DNA of 63,769 nt from an uncultured Ardenticatenia bacterium (GTDB lineage Bacteria; Chloroflexota; Anaerolineae; 4572-78; NAK82): the NCBI GenBank assembly GCA_937127125.1, contig CAKZLO010000044.1:1-63769 (forward strand), given 5' to 3'. A program made the position numbers and the translations under genes. Shown here piece by piece: positions 17,508 through 26,985 of the stretch. Below the pieces are notes generated by a model. That model saw only the letters and a program-made list of their open reading frames with translations, was not told the DNA's origin and did not search any database. Positions within the stretch are counted from its first letter, which is position 1. Each line of letters opens with the position of its first letter.

Positions 17508-18401
17508 CTAGAATCGTTTCACTTGACGGCCGAGCACGCGCGCCAGCCCATCGGTGAACATGTTGAGGCTGATCACCAGACCGGAGAGCGCCAAGGCAGG
17601 CGCCAACACGGTGTAAGGTGCCGCTACCAAATTGGCGCGGTTTTCGCTGATCATCAGACCCCATTCGGGCGTGGGCGGCCGCACCCCAAGCCCCAAGAAG
17701 CCCAGCGATCCGATGAGGATCGGCGCATAGCCGGCGCGCACACCAAACTCCACCAGCAAGACGCCGGTCGCGTTGGGTAACAGTTCACGCCAGACAATGG
17801 ACCAGGCTGACTCGCCACGAGCGCGTGCCACCAGGACGTAGTCGCGAGTCACCAGATCAATGGCCACCGAGCGTGCCATGCGCCCGGTGCGCGGCAGCCA
17901 CACCAGCGCCACGACACCGACCAGTAGCCACTCATTGCCGGAGGCCTCCAGTCCAGCTGCCATAATCACCAGCAGGGCAAATACCAGCACAGGTATGCTG
18001 ATCAGGACTTCGAACAGGCGCATGAGAATCTCATCGAACCAGCCACCGACAAAACCGCTGAGCAGACCGAGGAAGCCACCGAGTACCACGGCCAGCGCAG
18101 TGCTGGTGAGCGCCAAAAACAGCTCGTGTCCGGCTCCGTGCACCACCCGGCTGAACAAATCACGTCCCATCTGATCGGTGCCAAGCAGGTTCTTGGCATT
18201 GGGGGGAGCGAAGGGTTTGCCTGTGCCTATCCGATCGTAGGGAAAGGGTGCCCAGAGAGGGCCAGTGATGGCCACGAGAATGTATATTGTCAGTAAGACG
18301 CTGCCCAGCACCAGCGTCCACGGCAGCCGACGCACCCGTCCCAGACTCTTGCCCAGTTCGGCGCGCGTCACAAACTTGCGGGTCGCAGCAGAACTTGTCA
18401 T
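17508..18401 (-). CDS. Opp/Dpp-type ABC transporter permease (DppC-like)
   Basis: A 297-residue inner-membrane permease. It has the N-terminal OppC-type helix (about 29-48), the conserved NLLGTDQMGRDLFSRVVHG motif, and the EAA-like cytoplasmic loop VARARGESAWSIVWRELLPN that docks on the ATPase. About six membrane segments are visible. Its ATG overlaps the DppB-like gene by four bases (ATGA). With the neighbouring DppB, binding protein and fused ATPase it forms a complete importer of the peptide/nickel/opine class. Members of this class also move oligosaccharides and betaine-like compounds, so the substrate is open. Confidence 0.9.
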   Translation of the reverse strand: MTSSAATRKFVTRAELGKSLGRVRRLPWTLVLGSVLLTIYILVAITGPLWAPFPYDRIGTGKPFAPPNAKNLLGTDQMGRDLFSRVVHGAGHELFLALTSTALAVVLGGFLGLLSGFVGGWFDEILMRLFEVLISIPVLVFALLVIMAAGLEASGNEWLLVGVVALVWLPRTGRMARSVAIDLVTRDYVLVARARGESAWSIVWRELLPNATGVLLVEFGVRAGYAPILIGSLGFLGLGVRPPTPEWGLMISENRANLVAAPYTVLAPALALSGLVISLNMFTDGLARVLGRQVKRF

Positions 18402-19351
18402 CGGGCTGTCCTCAAACGTGGATTCAACACGACAGTCATCACGTCAGCAAACAGGTTGGCCAGGATGTACACTGCCGAGATGATCAACGCGCATCCCTCC
18501 ACCACTGGCGCATCACGGAGGAAAACCGAGTCTATCAGCAATGTGCCGATTCCGGGAAAGGCAAACACCTTTTCTACGACCACCACACCTCCAATGAGAT
18601 ACGCCAGGTTAAGCGCAGTGACGTTCAGCGCTGGCACCAGCGCGTTCGGCAGCGCGTGGCGCAGCACCACTCGTGGCAGGGGCACTCCCTTCAGGATGGC
18701 CATACGAACGTAGTCGGAATCGAGCACCTCGATCAGATTGTCGCGCAGCATACGAATGGCATACACCGCCATAGCGATAGCCAGTGTGACTGCCGGCAGC
18801 GTCATCATACGCACTGCTTCTCCGAACGATTGGGCCATATTGATCGCCACTACCACCGGAAAGGCTCCCAGCACGACACCGAAGATAAAAGCAAACAGGG
18901 TACCCATCACGAACTCGGGGATAGACAGACCGATCAGGGTAAGAGTTGATAAGAAAGTGTCCACTGCCCCTTCGCGAAAAACAGCGCTGAGGGAACCTAG
19001 AATGATAGAAAAAGGAATGTACAAAATGAAGGCGTACAGGGCCAACAAGAAGGTGTTCTTGAGCTTTGGCAAGATCACCTCGCCAACATTGAACTCGCTG
19101 ACGAGCGAGTCGCCAAAATCTCCCTGCACGACACCATAGAGCCACTCGCCATAGCGCACATACATAGGCCTATCAAGCCCTCGCATACGACGGAACTCAG
19201 CTTTCATTTCCTCAGTGGCGTAACGCCCCAGCACACGTGCTGCGATATCGCCTGGCAGAATCTCGATGGCGCTGAAGATGATGAAGGAGACGATGAGCAG
19301 AGTTGCCGATGCCCAGAGGGCACGCAATAATACTACTCTGGCAAAAACCAT
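18398..19351 (-). CDS. Opp/Dpp-type ABC transporter permease (DppB-like)
   Basis: A 317-residue permease with the DppB-type N-terminus (first helix about 8-30, then ILPGDIAARVLGR and MRGLDRPMYVRYGEWLYG) and the cytoplasmic coupling loop DYVRMAILKGVPLPRVVLRHALPN. Six membrane segments can be placed. It lies 87 bases after the binding-protein gene, across a large hairpin that may lower its expression relative to that gene. It pairs with the DppC-like permease, with which it overlaps by four bases. Confidence 0.9.
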   Translation of the reverse strand: MVFARVVLLRALWASATLLIVSFIIFSAIEILPGDIAARVLGRYATEEMKAEFRRMRGLDRPMYVRYGEWLYGVVQGDFGDSLVSEFNVGEVILPKLKNTFLLALYAFILYIPFSIILGSLSAVFREGAVDTFLSTLTLIGLSIPEFVMGTLFAFIFGVVLGAFPVVVAINMAQSFGEAVRMMTLPAVTLAIAMAVYAIRMLRDNLIEVLDSDYVRMAILKGVPLPRVVLRHALPNALVPALNVTALNLAYLIGGVVVVEKVFAFPGIGTLLIDSVFLRDAPVVEGCALIISAVYILANLFADVMTVVLNPRLRTAR

Positions 19352-19384
19352 AGTTTGCTAACCCGTTTCACTCAATCAGGAACA

Positions 19385-19414
19385 GCTGGGCTGCTCATGT
19401 ATGAGCAGCCCAGC
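19385..19414 (-). other. Intra-operon 14-bp hairpin between binding protein and permeases
   Basis: GCTGGGCTGCTCAT and its exact complement are separated by two bases. There is no T tract after it on the minus strand; the T run precedes it. Such hairpins after binding-protein genes usually stabilise the upstream mRNA and give excess binding protein. Confidence 0.7.
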
Positions 19415-19438
19415 AAAAAGTGGCATACACCAACGCGC

Positions 19439-21037
19439 TTAGCGCTTGCAGGTGACGCGGCGCACATCGAAGCGAGAAATCTGCACGTCCGGCACATAAC
19501 CAGTGCAGTTGGAGCGCGCCGCAGCCACGGTGAAGAACTTGCCCTCGAAAATGTCACCGCCTTCCTCGGTGAGCCACCGCATGGCTTTGCGGTAGGTGGC
19601 GATGCGCTCATCCGGATCGAGCGTGCGGCTGGCCTTGAGCAGCAGCTCGTCGTACTCCGGCTTGCACCAGTGGGTCTCCGGATACAGGGAGTTGCAAGCG
19701 TGGCTGATCGAGAGACCACTGAAAGGCGGACGCTGCACGTGTGCTGACATCATGAAGGGCACCTTGAGCCAGACATTGTCCCAGTACTCCTGCACCGGGC
19801 TCGTGATGATCTGGAAGTCGATGCCCACCTCTTTAGCTCCCTGCTGCAGCAGCTGGGCAAAGCAGGTGAAACCAGGGAACTGTTCGCTCACATAAAATTC
19901 CACCTTGAGCGGGTTGTCCGGGCCGTAGCCTGCCTCGGCGAGCAGCTTCTTGGCGGTTTCGTAATCGGGTCCGATGGGTACCTCTTCCTCTGGCCGCCAA
20001 GCATAAGGCATCTGTGGATTGATCGGGTTGTCGTCTCCGATGACGCCGTAGCCCAGCCAGCAGGTATCCACCACCTCCCGCTTGCTGTAGATCATCTTGA
20101 ACACCTGGCGGATGCGATTGTCATCGAAGGGTGGCGTATCGACCCACATGATGCCCAGCATAGAGGTGGAGGGACCACTCCTGAGCAGAGTCACATTGGG
20201 ATCGTTCTCCAGCTCGGCGATGTTGGCGAAATCGATGATCTGCACAAAGTCCATCTCGCCGGACTTGATCGCTTGAGCACGTGTGGCTGCCTCGACCAGC
20301 GGGTAGAGATGGATTTCATCGGCAAGTGGCAGGCCCTCTTCCCAATAGTCCTGGAACTTGACAAAGCGATGCGGCGAATCCACCGGTTTGAAATCCACCG
20401 GGATGAATGGGCCGGTGCCATTGCCAGAGGTGCGAAGGTCGGCTCCTTTCGCGCCAGCCGGCACGATCCATGTATTCTTGATGGAAATCATCAGCGGCAG
20501 TTCGGCGGCTGGTGCATCCATCTTGAACTTGACCGTGTAGTCGTCGACCGCGATGATGCCATCATAATTGAGGAAGGCCAGCTGCGAGGCGCCTTCCGAA
20601 CCCGCCACCGTATCATCGCCAGCTCGCTTGGGGTCAAGCACGCGCTGGAAGGTGTAGACCACATCCTTGGACGTCAGCTCGTGGCCGTCGTGGAACTTCA
20701 CCCCTTTGCGCAGATAGAAGGTCCATTCAGTGGCGTCTTCGTTGGCCTCCCATCGCTCTGCCAGCTCAGGCACCACCTCGAAGTTACTCGTCAGATCCAT
20801 CAGGCGGTTATAAGACATGTTGACCATTACATGGTTCTCGCCCGAGGGTTGGTTCAGCGGGTCCATCGAGTTGTTCTCACCGCCGGGGTCGGTGTAGGCG
20901 AACTTGATGATGAGCGGCTCCGCTGCCTTGACCTCAGTCACCGGGGCAATGACGCTCAGGGGACGAGCACCCACAATGGTCGAGACAAGCCCCAACAACG
21001 CCACAAGAGTGACAAATAACAACCGTTTCCGCGACAT
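19439..21037 (-). CDS. ABC transporter substrate-binding protein, family 5
   Basis: A 532-residue extracellular binding protein of the peptide/nickel class (SBP_bac_5). A hydrophobic signal peptide covers residues 1-24 or so (LLFVTLVALLGLVSTIVGA) without a lipobox. The mature protein shows ELAERWEANEDATEWTFYLR and KGVKFHDGHELTSKDVVYTF, the hallmark of the family. Several cysteines in the last third (CNSLYPETHWCKPEYDELL) match relatives in which they may form disulphides. AAGGAG precedes the ATG. It supplies the DppBC-like permeases downstream. Its ligand cannot be read; the methyltransferase context suggests a methylated solute. Confidence 0.9.
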   Translation of the reverse strand: MSRKRLLFVTLVALLGLVSTIVGARPLSVIAPVTEVKAAEPLIIKFAYTDPGGENNSMDPLNQPSGENHVMVNMSYNRLMDLTSNFEVVPELAERWEANEDATEWTFYLRKGVKFHDGHELTSKDVVYTFQRVLDPKRAGDDTVAGSEGASQLAFLNYDGIIAVDDYTVKFKMDAPAAELPLMISIKNTWIVPAGAKGADLRTSGNGTGPFIPVDFKPVDSPHRFVKFQDYWEEGLPLADEIHLYPLVEAATRAQAIKSGEMDFVQIIDFANIAELENDPNVTLLRSGPSTSMLGIMWVDTPPFDDNRIRQVFKMIYSKREVVDTCWLGYGVIGDDNPINPQMPYAWRPEEEVPIGPDYETAKKLLAEAGYGPDNPLKVEFYVSEQFPGFTCFAQLLQQGAKEVGIDFQIITSPVQEYWDNVWLKVPFMMSAHVQRPPFSGLSISHACNSLYPETHWCKPEYDELLLKASRTLDPDERIATYRKAMRWLTEEGGDIFEGKFFTVAAARSNCTGYVPDVQISRFDVRRVTCKR

Positions 21038-21305
21038 TTCTGCTCTCCTTTCCTGCTTTGGAAAAGACTTCTCAATTCCCTATCGCTTACCAGATAAACC
21101 GAAACACCCTCGTTTGCTTGTTGATTCTGTTGATCCGGCTGTCCTCCTTTCTGCCTGCCCCAGAGCAGCTTTGCCGACGTGGTGGGGCATACCAATGGCA
21201 CGCCGGCCCCAAAATCCACCTAACCCCCTGCCTCTGACTTCCATCTGGCGAAGCGGCGGCAGGGTGCTCACCGCGACCGATGACAACCGCAGCATGTCCC
21301 CATCA

Positions 21306-23375
21306 CTAGGCCCTCTTGAAGCGGTCTGTCCACACATCGTGCTGGCGTAACTCTTCGACGGGGATGTGGCAGCGCAGCATATGGGTGCGGCTGAGCGTTT
21401 GCCACGGTGGAGGTTCATCATTGCAATGGGAAGCGCTTTTCCACGGGCAACGCAGAGCGAAGGGACACGCTGGCTTGTCCTCACTGATAATCAATCCAAT
21501 GTCCTTGCGTGCTTCGGGCATCACTTGATCCGGATCTGCCTCGGGCACAGCGCTTAACAGCAAATAGGTATAGGGATGAAATGGTGGGCTGAAGACCTCC
21601 TCGGTGGTACCTACTTCGCACAAAGCACCCCAGTACAGCACACCAACACGGTGCGCTAGTGAGCGCACCACCGCTAGGTCATGGGAGATGAATAGATATG
21701 CGACATTGCGTTTGGCCTGCAGCTCGGCCAGCAGCTCGATGATATTCGCCTGCACCGACACGTCCAGCGCAGAGAGCACCTCGTCACATAGCATCAGCTT
21801 TGGCTCAGCCGCCAACGCACGAGCTATTGCAACACGCTGTCTTTCTCCACCGCTCAACTCGTCGGGAAAGCGATCGTAATAGCGTCGGTCAAGACGCACG
21901 TCCTCCAGCAGCTCTTCAACACGTCTGCGCAAGGCAGCGCCGGACAGCCCGAAGAACATCTGCAATGGCCGGCCGATAATCTGAGAAATGCGCTGGCGAG
22001 GGTTCAGCGAGGCGTCTGGATTCTGGAACACCAGCTGCAGCTCGCGCAGCAGATTGCGGGTCCGTTTGTCCACCGGAATGGTAAGATCATACTGGCCATC
22101 GAAGCGCAGATTGCCGGTCACATAGGGAATGAACCCATTTAGCGCGCGGGCGATGGTGCTCTTGCCGCTGCCAGATTCACCTACCAGCGCGAAGGTTTCA
22201 CCCGGCCGGATGTCAAATGAGACGCCATCCACAATCAAGCGGGGTATGGGGCGTGCAAACAAATGGCGCTGTTGTACCGTGTATGCTGCCCCCAGATTCT
22301 CAACCTTGAGCAGAACCTCATCTGGTTGGCAAGACGGTCTCTCACATTGCCGGAAAGCCACGCTTTGTGTCTCGGCAAGTCGTTGAGCCAAGGAGGGGAT
22401 TTCCTGCCAGCGCCAACAGGCAACAGCATGGTCCCGACCCACTTCCACCAGATGTTGGCTCTGGGTGAAACATACCTCCTGTGCGAAGCCGCAGCGCGGA
22501 GCAAATGGGCAACCGGCAGGTAGCTCATCTCGCTTGAGCAGGCCTCTGAGCAACAACGAACGTAGCTGTGCGGGGGCGGTGATGCGTGGGACTGAGGCAA
22601 TAAGGCCCTGTGTATAGGGATGCAGCGGCTGCTTGAAAATCACATTTCGCGGCGCTACTTCGACAATCTGTCCGGCATACATCACACCGATGCGGGTGCA
22701 AATCTGTGCCACGACCCCAAGATTGTGCGTCACATATAGCATGGCCAGCCCATAACTCGACTGCAGATCCATCAGCAGGTCAAGGATCTGGGCCTGCGTG
22801 GTGACGTCCAGACCGGTTGTTGGCTCGTCCAGCACAATCAGCTGTGGGTCGCAGGCCAGTGCCATAGCGATGATGACACGTTGCTGCTGGCCACCGCTAA
22901 GCTGATGCGGATAACGCTTGAAGATCGTGGAAGCGTTGGGTAATCCAACTCGCGTGAGCAAGTCGAGGGCACGTTCACGTGCCTCATGCGCTGTTTTGCT
23001 GTAATGATGAACCATGAGTGCTTCGACAATCTGATCGCCGACGTGAATACCTGGACTGAGCGCTGTGGTGGGATTCTGGGGCACAAAGCTGATCTGGCGA
23101 CCGCGAATACGCTGCAGCGCGCTGTCTGATAAGCGGAGCAGGTCTTGGCCGCCGAAAAAGACGTGCCCGGATCGATACCGTGCACTACGCGGCCGATAGC
23201 CCAGCAATGCATTGGCTGTCGTCGACTTGCCGCAACCTGATTCGCCCACCAAGCCCAGGGTTTCGGCTGGGTTGATATGCAGGCTCAAATTCTCTACAAC
23301 TGGATTCCACCTATCCCCCTGCCAATACTCAACTGTCAGGTCACGGATCTCGATCAATGGACCGTTCTGCTCCAT
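21306..23375 (-). CDS. Fused two-domain ABC transporter ATPase (DppD-DppF type)
   Basis: A 689-residue cytoplasmic ATPase holding both nucleotide-binding domains of an Opp/Dpp importer. Domain one (about 1-330) has Walker A GLVGESGCGKST, signature LSGGQQQRV, and ends in the oligopeptide-transporter tail with CPFAPRCGF. Domain two (about 355-670) has ALVGESGSGKST, LSGGERQRV and a matching tail CPFALRCPW. Most importers encode these separately; fusions such as GsiA or YejF are known. It begins 27 bases after the isomerase gene. A 268-base gap separates it from the binding-protein gene, in which I see no clear promoter or gene. Confidence 0.92.
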   Translation of the reverse strand: MEQNGPLIEIRDLTVEYWQGDRWNPVVENLSLHINPAETLGLVGESGCGKSTTANALLGYRPRSARYRSGHVFFGGQDLLRLSDSALQRIRGRQISFVPQNPTTALSPGIHVGDQIVEALMVHHYSKTAHEARERALDLLTRVGLPNASTIFKRYPHQLSGGQQQRVIIAMALACDPQLIVLDEPTTGLDVTTQAQILDLLMDLQSSYGLAMLYVTHNLGVVAQICTRIGVMYAGQIVEVAPRNVIFKQPLHPYTQGLIASVPRITAPAQLRSLLLRGLLKRDELPAGCPFAPRCGFAQEVCFTQSQHLVEVGRDHAVACWRWQEIPSLAQRLAETQSVAFRQCERPSCQPDEVLLKVENLGAAYTVQQRHLFARPIPRLIVDGVSFDIRPGETFALVGESGSGKSTIARALNGFIPYVTGNLRFDGQYDLTIPVDKRTRNLLRELQLVFQNPDASLNPRQRISQIIGRPLQMFFGLSGAALRRRVEELLEDVRLDRRYYDRFPDELSGGERQRVAIARALAAEPKLMLCDEVLSALDVSVQANIIELLAELQAKRNVAYLFISHDLAVVRSLAHRVGVLYWGALCEVGTTEEVFSPPFHPYTYLLLSAVPEADPDQVMPEARKDIGLIISEDKPACPFALRCPWKSASHCNDEPPPWQTLSRTHMLRCHIPVEELRQHDVWTDRFKRA

Positions 23376-23402
23376 CTACACCTATACCTTTCGTCTCGCC
23401 CG

Positions 23403-24767
23403 TCACACTTCACCAAACTGCCGGAAAGGTACCCCGAGCAGCTGACACCACTCGGCCACCTCGCGTGCCACATGCCCGACTGCAACCGCGTAATGGTGTC
23501 CGAGTCCGGCGTTGCCCCACTCCTCCAGCGCGTGCCCCAGGTCAAAGGGGAAGATCACCTTTGCCGCCGATCCGGGGAACTCCAACGTGTACGGCACCGA
23601 CTCCCCTTCCATCGCGGCAATGCGCAACGTTCCTCGCCGCCCCGCCAGATTGGTTAGGGTGACCGGTGTCGCTTTCATCGTCGCTTGGATGACAGGTCCA
23701 TACGCCCCCGGACCGATGTGCTCTGGGATGGGCAGCAAACCCATCTTGTCCGGATGGGCAGCCAGCCGCCGCGGCAGGTTGCCACAGTGATGCAAAATGC
23801 CACTGTTCTCAGCAAAGTTGATGCGCAGAAAATCGGAATGGAAGGTGGGTTCACCGGACAACAGTTGCATCGCTGCCATCATAACCGCGCCGGGGATGTC
23901 GCTTTCGCAAGAGGCTGCTATGCCCATGTCGTTGGCAATGCTCTTGCCCAGGCACGGACCGCCCAGGTGATCATGGAAACATTCAACGGAGAATGCCTGC
24001 AAGTCTTCTTCGGCAATGATTCTTTGCAATGCCAGGTGGCTGCGCACACCGTACAGAATGACCTCATGTGGGGTGGGGCCGGGATCAAAACCGGCTGACA
24101 TCTCACGCCATGCGGCTTCTGCCTCAGCAACTGAGATCGCCTCCACGGTGCGCTGATAGCGCGTCAGGCCGACGTTGACGATCTGCACGCCGAACGTCTC
24201 GCGCAATGCCAGTTCGTCGAACATCACGTCGGACATACCCTCGGCACGGAATCCCATCAGGCCAATGCGCATGCCTTTCATGCGCCGCTTCAACGCAGCC
24301 GCACGAGCATAGAGCAACATCTTATCCCAGCTGGCTCGATCCCGCAGGTGGCCAATCACAAAGCGATAGGGCATACCTAGCTCCTTGAGAGGCACCAATG
24401 CCTGCTGCAAGCCCACCAGCGCACCCCACGCTTCGGGATCAGCTAATCCCCAGAGAATCGCGGGCAAACCTATCGCTTCGGCCAGCAAGGGGATGATATG
24501 ATCCAGAGTGAAATTGCCCGGCACAACGCACAGTGCATCCAGCTGTTTCTCTGCAAAGAAACGCACTATCTGGGGTATCTCGCGCTCGTGGGTGTATGGC
24601 TGCGGATACACCAAGATCTCAAATATATCCTGTGGGGCGACGTCAGGGAGCAGGCGCGGCAATTGGCGGGCAAATTCGGCGCCATCCTCGTGTGGCCAGC
24701 TGGACACCACCATACCTAAGCTTGGACGCAATTTCGAGTTTTGTGGAGACACCGTATTCACAGGCAC
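23403..24767 (-). CDS. L-fucose/L-arabinose isomerase-like protein (copy 1)
   Basis: A 454-residue protein of the FucI/AraA C-terminal superfamily. Landmarks are LGMVVSSWPHEDGAEFARQL near the start, an N-terminal Rossmann-like half (about 15-170), MRIGLMGFRAEGMSDVMFDE in the middle and FSVECFHDHLGGPCLG, in which Glu and Asp would bind the metal. True enzymes interconvert aldose and ketose with Mn2+. The sequence is far from canonical FucI (about 590 residues), so the substrate is unknown. The start is a GTG at 24767 with no clear ribosome site, so the N-terminus may be off by some residues. It is first behind the strong promoter at 24874-24902, followed by the ABC genes. Confidence 0.8.
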   Translation of the reverse strand: MPVNTVSPQNSKLRPSLGMVVSSWPHEDGAEFARQLPRLLPDVAPQDIFEILVYPQPYTHEREIPQIVRFFAEKQLDALCVVPGNFTLDHIIPLLAEAIGLPAILWGLADPEAWGALVGLQQALVPLKELGMPYRFVIGHLRDRASWDKMLLYARAAALKRRMKGMRIGLMGFRAEGMSDVMFDELALRETFGVQIVNVGLTRYQRTVEAISVAEAEAAWREMSAGFDPGPTPHEVILYGVRSHLALQRIIAEEDLQAFSVECFHDHLGGPCLGKSIANDMGIAASCESDIPGAVMMAAMQLLSGEPTFHSDFLRINFAENSGILHHCGNLPRRLAAHPDKMGLLPIPEHIGPGAYGPVIQATMKATPVTLTNLAGRRGTLRIAAMEGESVPYTLEFPGSAAKVIFPFDLGHALEEWGNAGLGHHYAVAVGHVAREVAEWCQLLGVPFRQFGEV

Positions 24768-24873
24768 AATCCCAGTTCAAATAGTATGCTTCATCACGCA
24801 CCAACGCACTGTAGCGAGGGAGCCGCTCGATGCAGATGGGGGATAACATCTTGCCCAGCTTTTATTGAAAACC

Positions 24874-24902
24874 AATATAGCATAACACTGTCTCCTTGTC
24901 AA
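24874..24902 (-). promoter_or_regulatory. Promoter of the isomerase/ABC/methyltransferase block
   Basis: On the minus strand TTGACA (24897-24902), 17 bases and TATATT (24874-24879) predict a start near 24867 and a leader of about 100 bases. Upstream at 24917-24937 are GGTATTATC and GGTATTACC, a possible direct-repeat activator site. The rest of 24903-25100 shows no gene. Confidence 0.78.
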
Positions 24903-25100
24903 TGGTTTTCTGGCTCTATGGTATTATCGGTATTACCAGTCACACCATACAAAAACAATTACGATACAAAGACAATCCTGAATCCTGCTGGTCTTACAGG
25001 GTCACGTCGGCATCCAACAGAGCAGGTGCCAAAACACTTGCGAGCAGCATACACATCCTGAGACGCCACGCCGGGGCATATTTTATCCTGCTACAATGCA

Positions 25101-25964
25101 CTATGCCCTCGAAGTCCCCACCTCAGCACTATCCATCGGGTCCTGCAGCTCGGCCATCGCCTGCTCGAACTCGGCGTCGTTGGGTGCTCGGCCATGCCAG
25201 TCGCACTGGTTCTCCATAAACGAGACGCCTTTGCCCTTCACGGTGTGGGCGATGATGACGCTGGGTCGGCCGGTGACCTGCTGTGCCGCCTCGATGGTGT
25301 CGACAATCTGGCGCATAGAATGCCCATCAATCTCGAATGTCTCCCAGTTAAAGGCGCGCCATTTGTCTCGCAGGGGCTCGATTGGCATCACATCACTGCA
25401 CCACCCATCCAGTTGCAGGTTGTTGTAATCGACGAAGGCGGTCAGGTTGTCCAGCTGAAACTTCGCCGCTGCCATCGCTGCCTCCCATATCTCGCCTTCG
25501 TTGAGCTCGCCATCGCCCAAAACAACATAGACACGAGCAGATGAGCGATCTATCTTTAGCCCCAGTGCCATACCGACACCCAGGGAGAGCCCTTGGCCCA
25601 GCGAGCCGGTGCTGATGTCTACGCCAGGGGTCTTCTCCATATCAGGATGTCCTTGCAAACGGCCGTTGATCTGGCGCAGCGTCAATAGCTCCTCAACAGG
25701 GAAGAAACCGCGTTCGGCCAGTGCAGCATACCACACCGGGCACGCGTGCCCTTTGGAAAGAATAAAACGGTCGCGCTCCGGCCAGTGCGGATTGCCCGGA
25801 TCGACGCGCATGAAGTGAAAATAGAGTGCGGTCACGATGTCTGTCGCTGAAAGCGATCCCCCGGGATGGCCCGATTGGGCCGCGTGAATCATGCGGATGA
25901 TGTGTCGGCGAATTACTCGAGCCTGACGTTCAAGCTGTTCCACCGTCGCGTGCGGAATCGGCAT
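25101..25964 (-). CDS. Transketolase, N-terminal (TPP-binding) subunit
   Basis: A 287-residue half-transketolase. It carries the N-terminal catalytic region: GHPGGSLSATDIVTALYFH, SKGHACPVWYAALAERG, and the thiamine-diphosphate/Mg motif GDGELNEGEIWEAAMAA. The matching C-terminal half is the gene directly upstream on the same strand, 11 bases away, so the two make one heteromeric enzyme moving two-carbon units between sugar phosphates. AGGGAG precedes the ATG. Split transketolases are common in archaea and in many bacteria. In this operon it may regenerate pentose or use a rarer ketose. Confidence 0.92.
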   Translation of the reverse strand: MPIPHATVEQLERQARVIRRHIIRMIHAAQSGHPGGSLSATDIVTALYFHFMRVDPGNPHWPERDRFILSKGHACPVWYAALAERGFFPVEELLTLRQINGRLQGHPDMEKTPGVDISTGSLGQGLSLGVGMALGLKIDRSSARVYVVLGDGELNEGEIWEAAMAAAKFQLDNLTAFVDYNNLQLDGWCSDVMPIEPLRDKWRAFNWETFEIDGHSMRQIVDTIEAAQQVTGRPSVIIAHTVKGKGVSFMENQCDWHGRAPNDAEFEQAMAELQDPMDSAEVGTSRA

Positions 25965-25975
25965 CTCATCACTCC

Positions 25976-26917
25976 CTAGCGTTGCAACAACTCCATCGCT
26001 GCCGCCACGACCGCATCGGCATCCATGCCATACTTGCGCAGCAGCAAGCGATATTCACCCGATTCGGCGAAAGTGTCGCGCAGACCGATGCGTCGCAGCG
26101 GGGTAGGACACTCCTCGCCCAGCACTTCCGCCACCGCACTGCCCAGACCTCCATGGATCTGATGGTCTTCCAGCGTCACCACACGTCGCGTCTTGCGTGC
26201 CGATGCAACAATGATCTCACGATCGAGCGGCTTCAGCGTATGAATATCGATCACATCGGCCTGGATGCCGCGCTGAGCCAGCTGTTCATGTGCCTCCAGC
26301 GCGATGGCCACCATGTCGCCGATGGCGATCAGTGACACATCACTGCCGGAGCGCAATTGCTTTCCCTTGCCGATAGTGAATTCGTCCTCCTCACGGTAGA
26401 TAACCGGCACCGGGTCGCGCGTAAAGCGCAAGTACACAGGACCCACATGGTGGGCTGCAGCACGCACCAGCTTGCGCGTGGCGTGGTAATCCGCTGGCAC
26501 AATGATAGTTATACCAGGAATTGTGCGCATAATGCCCAGGTCCTCGGTCGCCTGATGAGTGACACCGTCATTGCCTGGTGTCACACCGCCATGGCTGCAG
26601 GCAATCTTGACGTTCAGGTGAGTGTGCGCAATAAATGTGCGCACCTGCTCACAGGCGCGCATCGTGCCAAAGACTGCGTACGTGCTGGCGAAAGGGATCT
26701 TGCCAGTGGTGGCCAGCCCGGCGGCCACCAGCATCATATTGGACTCGGCCACGCCCATCTGGAAGAAGCGCTCCGGAAACGCCTTGGCAAAGCGGTAAGT
26801 CTGGGTGGATTTGGAGATGTCCGCTTCTAACACCACCAGATTGGGCAGCTCGTGCCCCAGCGCCACCAGCTCCTCTCCGTAGGCGAAACGGGTTGGTATC
26901 GCCTCCGCCCATTTCAT
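25976..26917 (-). CDS. Transketolase, C-terminal (pyrimidine-binding) subunit
   Basis: A 313-residue protein with the pyrimidine domain (about 1-175) and the C-terminal transketolase domain (about 190-313). The catalytic glutamate lies in QMGVAESNMMLVAAGLATTG, and ITHAT-type residues appear as SHGGVTPGNDGVTHQ. The C domain has VIDIHTLKPLDREII. GAGGGG precedes the ATG. It is the partner of the N-terminal half downstream. It sits behind the HpcH aldolase in the operon. Confidence 0.92.
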   Translation of the reverse strand: MKWAEAIPTRFAYGEELVALGHELPNLVVLEADISKSTQTYRFAKAFPERFFQMGVAESNMMLVAAGLATTGKIPFASTYAVFGTMRACEQVRTFIAHTHLNVKIACSHGGVTPGNDGVTHQATEDLGIMRTIPGITIIVPADYHATRKLVRAAAHHVGPVYLRFTRDPVPVIYREEDEFTIGKGKQLRSGSDVSLIAIGDMVAIALEAHEQLAQRGIQADVIDIHTLKPLDREIIVASARKTRRVVTLEDHQIHGGLGSAVAEVLGEECPTPLRRIGLRDTFAESGEYRLLLRKYGMDADAVVAAAMELLQR

Positions 26918-26985
26918 TCGTCTGGTCCCCTCTCAATGTGTACCCGTGTGATCACCCTGTTTGCCTATCTCCTGACACAGTGCGT

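Noticed and set aside
24643-24849. Upstream overlapping frame before the isomerase gene
   Set aside because: It is out of frame with the isomerase and covers its start; no family or ribosome site supports it.
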